Part shown: positions 63,265 through 64,000 of the stretch, piece by piece
Layout of the letters: each line of letters starts with the position of its first letter
How positions within the stretch are numbered: position 1 is the stretch's first letter
Assembly (NCBI GenBank): GCA_024275115.1
Contig: JAJRZT010000078.1
Location: 1-64,000, forward strand
Source of the DNA: Gammaproteobacteria bacterium
GTDB lineage: Bacteria; Pseudomonadota; Gammaproteobacteria; UBA6429; Thiohalophilaceae
Length of the DNA stretch: 64,000 bases
Direction: 5' to 3'
Notes under the pieces: generated by a model
Told to the model about the DNA's origin: nothing
Database searches by the model: none
The model's input: only the letters and a program-made list of their open reading frames with translations
Position numbers and translations under genes: made by a program

Positions 63265-64000
63265 TTAAAAAGCACGAGCCTCTTTATTACGCACCGCCGC
63301 TGCATGTTGATCGGCCACGGCTTCTATTTTAACGGCACACTGTTTAAATGCCGGTTGTCTTGAGTGTGGATCGAGTAACCCCAGGGTTAATCGATTGGCA
63401 CATTCATGAAAGTGGAACGGAATAAACACCATATTGGGTGGAACACGCTGAGTGCATTGCACCATCACCACACCGTCACCACGACGCGAGGTTAATCGTG
63501 CATAGCCGCCATGAGTAATGCCTAACTCTTTTGCCGAGTCCGGGTTCATTTCCATATACGGCGTTGGGCTAAACTTATTAATATTACCCACCTTACCGGT
63601 ACGGGTTCGGGTATGGAAATGTTCAACCACCCGACCACTGTTCATCCAGAAGGGGTATTCATCGTCAGGTACTTCGTTATTATCAATAAACGGGAGTGCT
63701 AATAATTTTGCCTTGCCATCGGGGTACTGGAATTTACCATCAGTATATAATCGTGCACTGCCTGTTTCATCACCTTCAGTGCAGGGCCATTGCACACCTT
63801 TTTGTGCTTCGAGTTTTTCATAACTCATCCCAGAGTAATCTAACATTCGACCTTTTGACAACTGGCGTAGTTCATCAAACACGCCTTCGGATGTTTCTGG
63901 AAATTTAATTTTTTTACCCTGTTCAAAGCGCTTTGCCACTTGGTTAAAAATCCACAGGTCTGACTTCGAGTCGCCATGCGGTTTAATCACATTGCGGATC
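63265..64000 (-). CDS. Molybdopterin oxidoreductase catalytic subunit, C-terminal part (partial)
   Basis: The frame is open at the window edge, so the N-terminal part, with the Tat/FeS motif and Mo ligand, is not visible. The last 245 residues are the molybdopterin-dinucleotide-binding domain: PFWMNSGRVVEHFHTRTRTG, YMEMNPDSAKELGI and FIPFHFHECANRLTLGLLDPHSRQPAFKQCAVKIE, given in parts. This resembles SoeA of Allochromatium-type sulfite dehydrogenases, inferred with the downstream fusion. 39 bases separate the two genes. Confidence 0.85.
   Translation of the reverse strand, partial: IRNVIKPHGDSKSDLWIFNQVAKRFEQGKKIKFPETSEGVFDELRQLSKGRMLDYSGMSYEKLEAQKGVQWPCTEGDETGSARLYTDGKFQYPDGKAKLLALPFIDNNEVPDDEYPFWMNSGRVVEHFHTRTRTGKVGNINKFSPTPYMEMNPDSAKELGITHGGYARLTSRRGDGVVMVQCTQRVPPNMVFIPFHFHECANRLTLGLLDPHSRQPAFKQCAVKIEAVADQHAAAVRNKEARAF

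Overview
The window looks like chromosomal DNA of a fairly AT-rich, sulfur-oxidising gammaproteobacterium. Housekeeping genes are of gammaproteobacterial type: fabA-fabB, efpL beside a DUF3301 gene, rplU-rpmA-obgE-proB, ispB, purT, ybiT and ychJ. The right edge carries a cytoplasmic sulfite-dehydrogenase-like (SoeABC-type) molybdoenzyme with a DsrC-like protein downstream. No rRNA, tRNA or CRISPR array was seen.

Layout. 1-5.2 kb: an AT-rich probable defence island with a CIRCE-like operator, a 68-aa small protein, a metallo-beta-lactamase-fold protein, an E2-like/E1/JAB fusion and a patatin-like phospholipase. 5.4-9.5 kb: an outer-membrane-barrel protein, a monohaem cytochrome c lipoprotein and a TlpA-like thioredoxin behind a promoter overlapped by a palindrome, then a short YHS-domain gene and an APC-type permease on the minus strand. 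9.6-19.4 kb: an eight-gene complex-I-like operon (NuoA, a NuoB-NuoD fusion carrying ten metal-binding repeats, NuoH, J, K, L, M, N) with no NuoC, E, F, G or I. 19.4-26.1 kb: an atypical response regulator, an ammonium transporter, an HDOD protein, a DUF302-like secreted protein, a receiver-GGDEF protein with a degenerate active site and a TfpX/TfpZ-like membrane protein. 26.2-29.4 kb: fabB, fabA, an lpxA homologue and a DUF4442 hot-dog protein. 29.5-38.9 kb: mixed accessory and housekeeping genes (nitroreductase, GNAT, ABC exporter, YjbQ, MsrA, bactofilin, tRNA-queuosine mannosyltransferase-like). 39-43.8 kb: proB, obgE, rpmA, rplU and the divergent ispB. 43.9-53.3 kb: a GMC oxidoreductase with its Tat-exported small subunit and a thioredoxin, purT, a large cyclase-AAA-TPR regulator and an ABC-F ATPase. 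53.4-60.6 kb: ychJ, glutaredoxin, efpL, a HI0933-type flavoprotein, a HopJ-family protein and an RsbU/STAS partner-switching module. 61-64 kb: DsrC-like protein, SoeB-SoeC-like fusion and the C-terminal part of the SoeA-like subunit.

The most unusual object is the complex-I-like operon. Its membrane arm seems complete (antiporter-like L, M and N with the key Lys/Glu/His regions visible). The only peripheral protein is a NuoB-NuoD fusion in which the cysteines that bind cluster N2 and the conserved quinone-site histidines of NuoD are replaced. Between the two halves it carries ten Cys/His/Met-rich metal-binding modules encoded by near-identical 132-bp repeats. No NADH, FMN or iron-sulfur subunit is encoded nearby. 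This suggests a cation-translocating machine with an unknown, possibly metal-linked, input.

A second candidate system is the MBL / E2-E1-JAB / patatin operon. It resembles ubiquitin-like-conjugation defence modules but has no CD-NTase and no ubiquitin-like protein in view.

The intergenic space is full of small inverted-repeat elements. They include two copies of a 190-bp hairpin element whose long stems differ in sequence yet stay paired, three copies of an element with AACCACAACGGACAC-type ends that all lie between convergent genes, a 165-bp MITE-like pair, and REP-like palindromes nested inside other elements.
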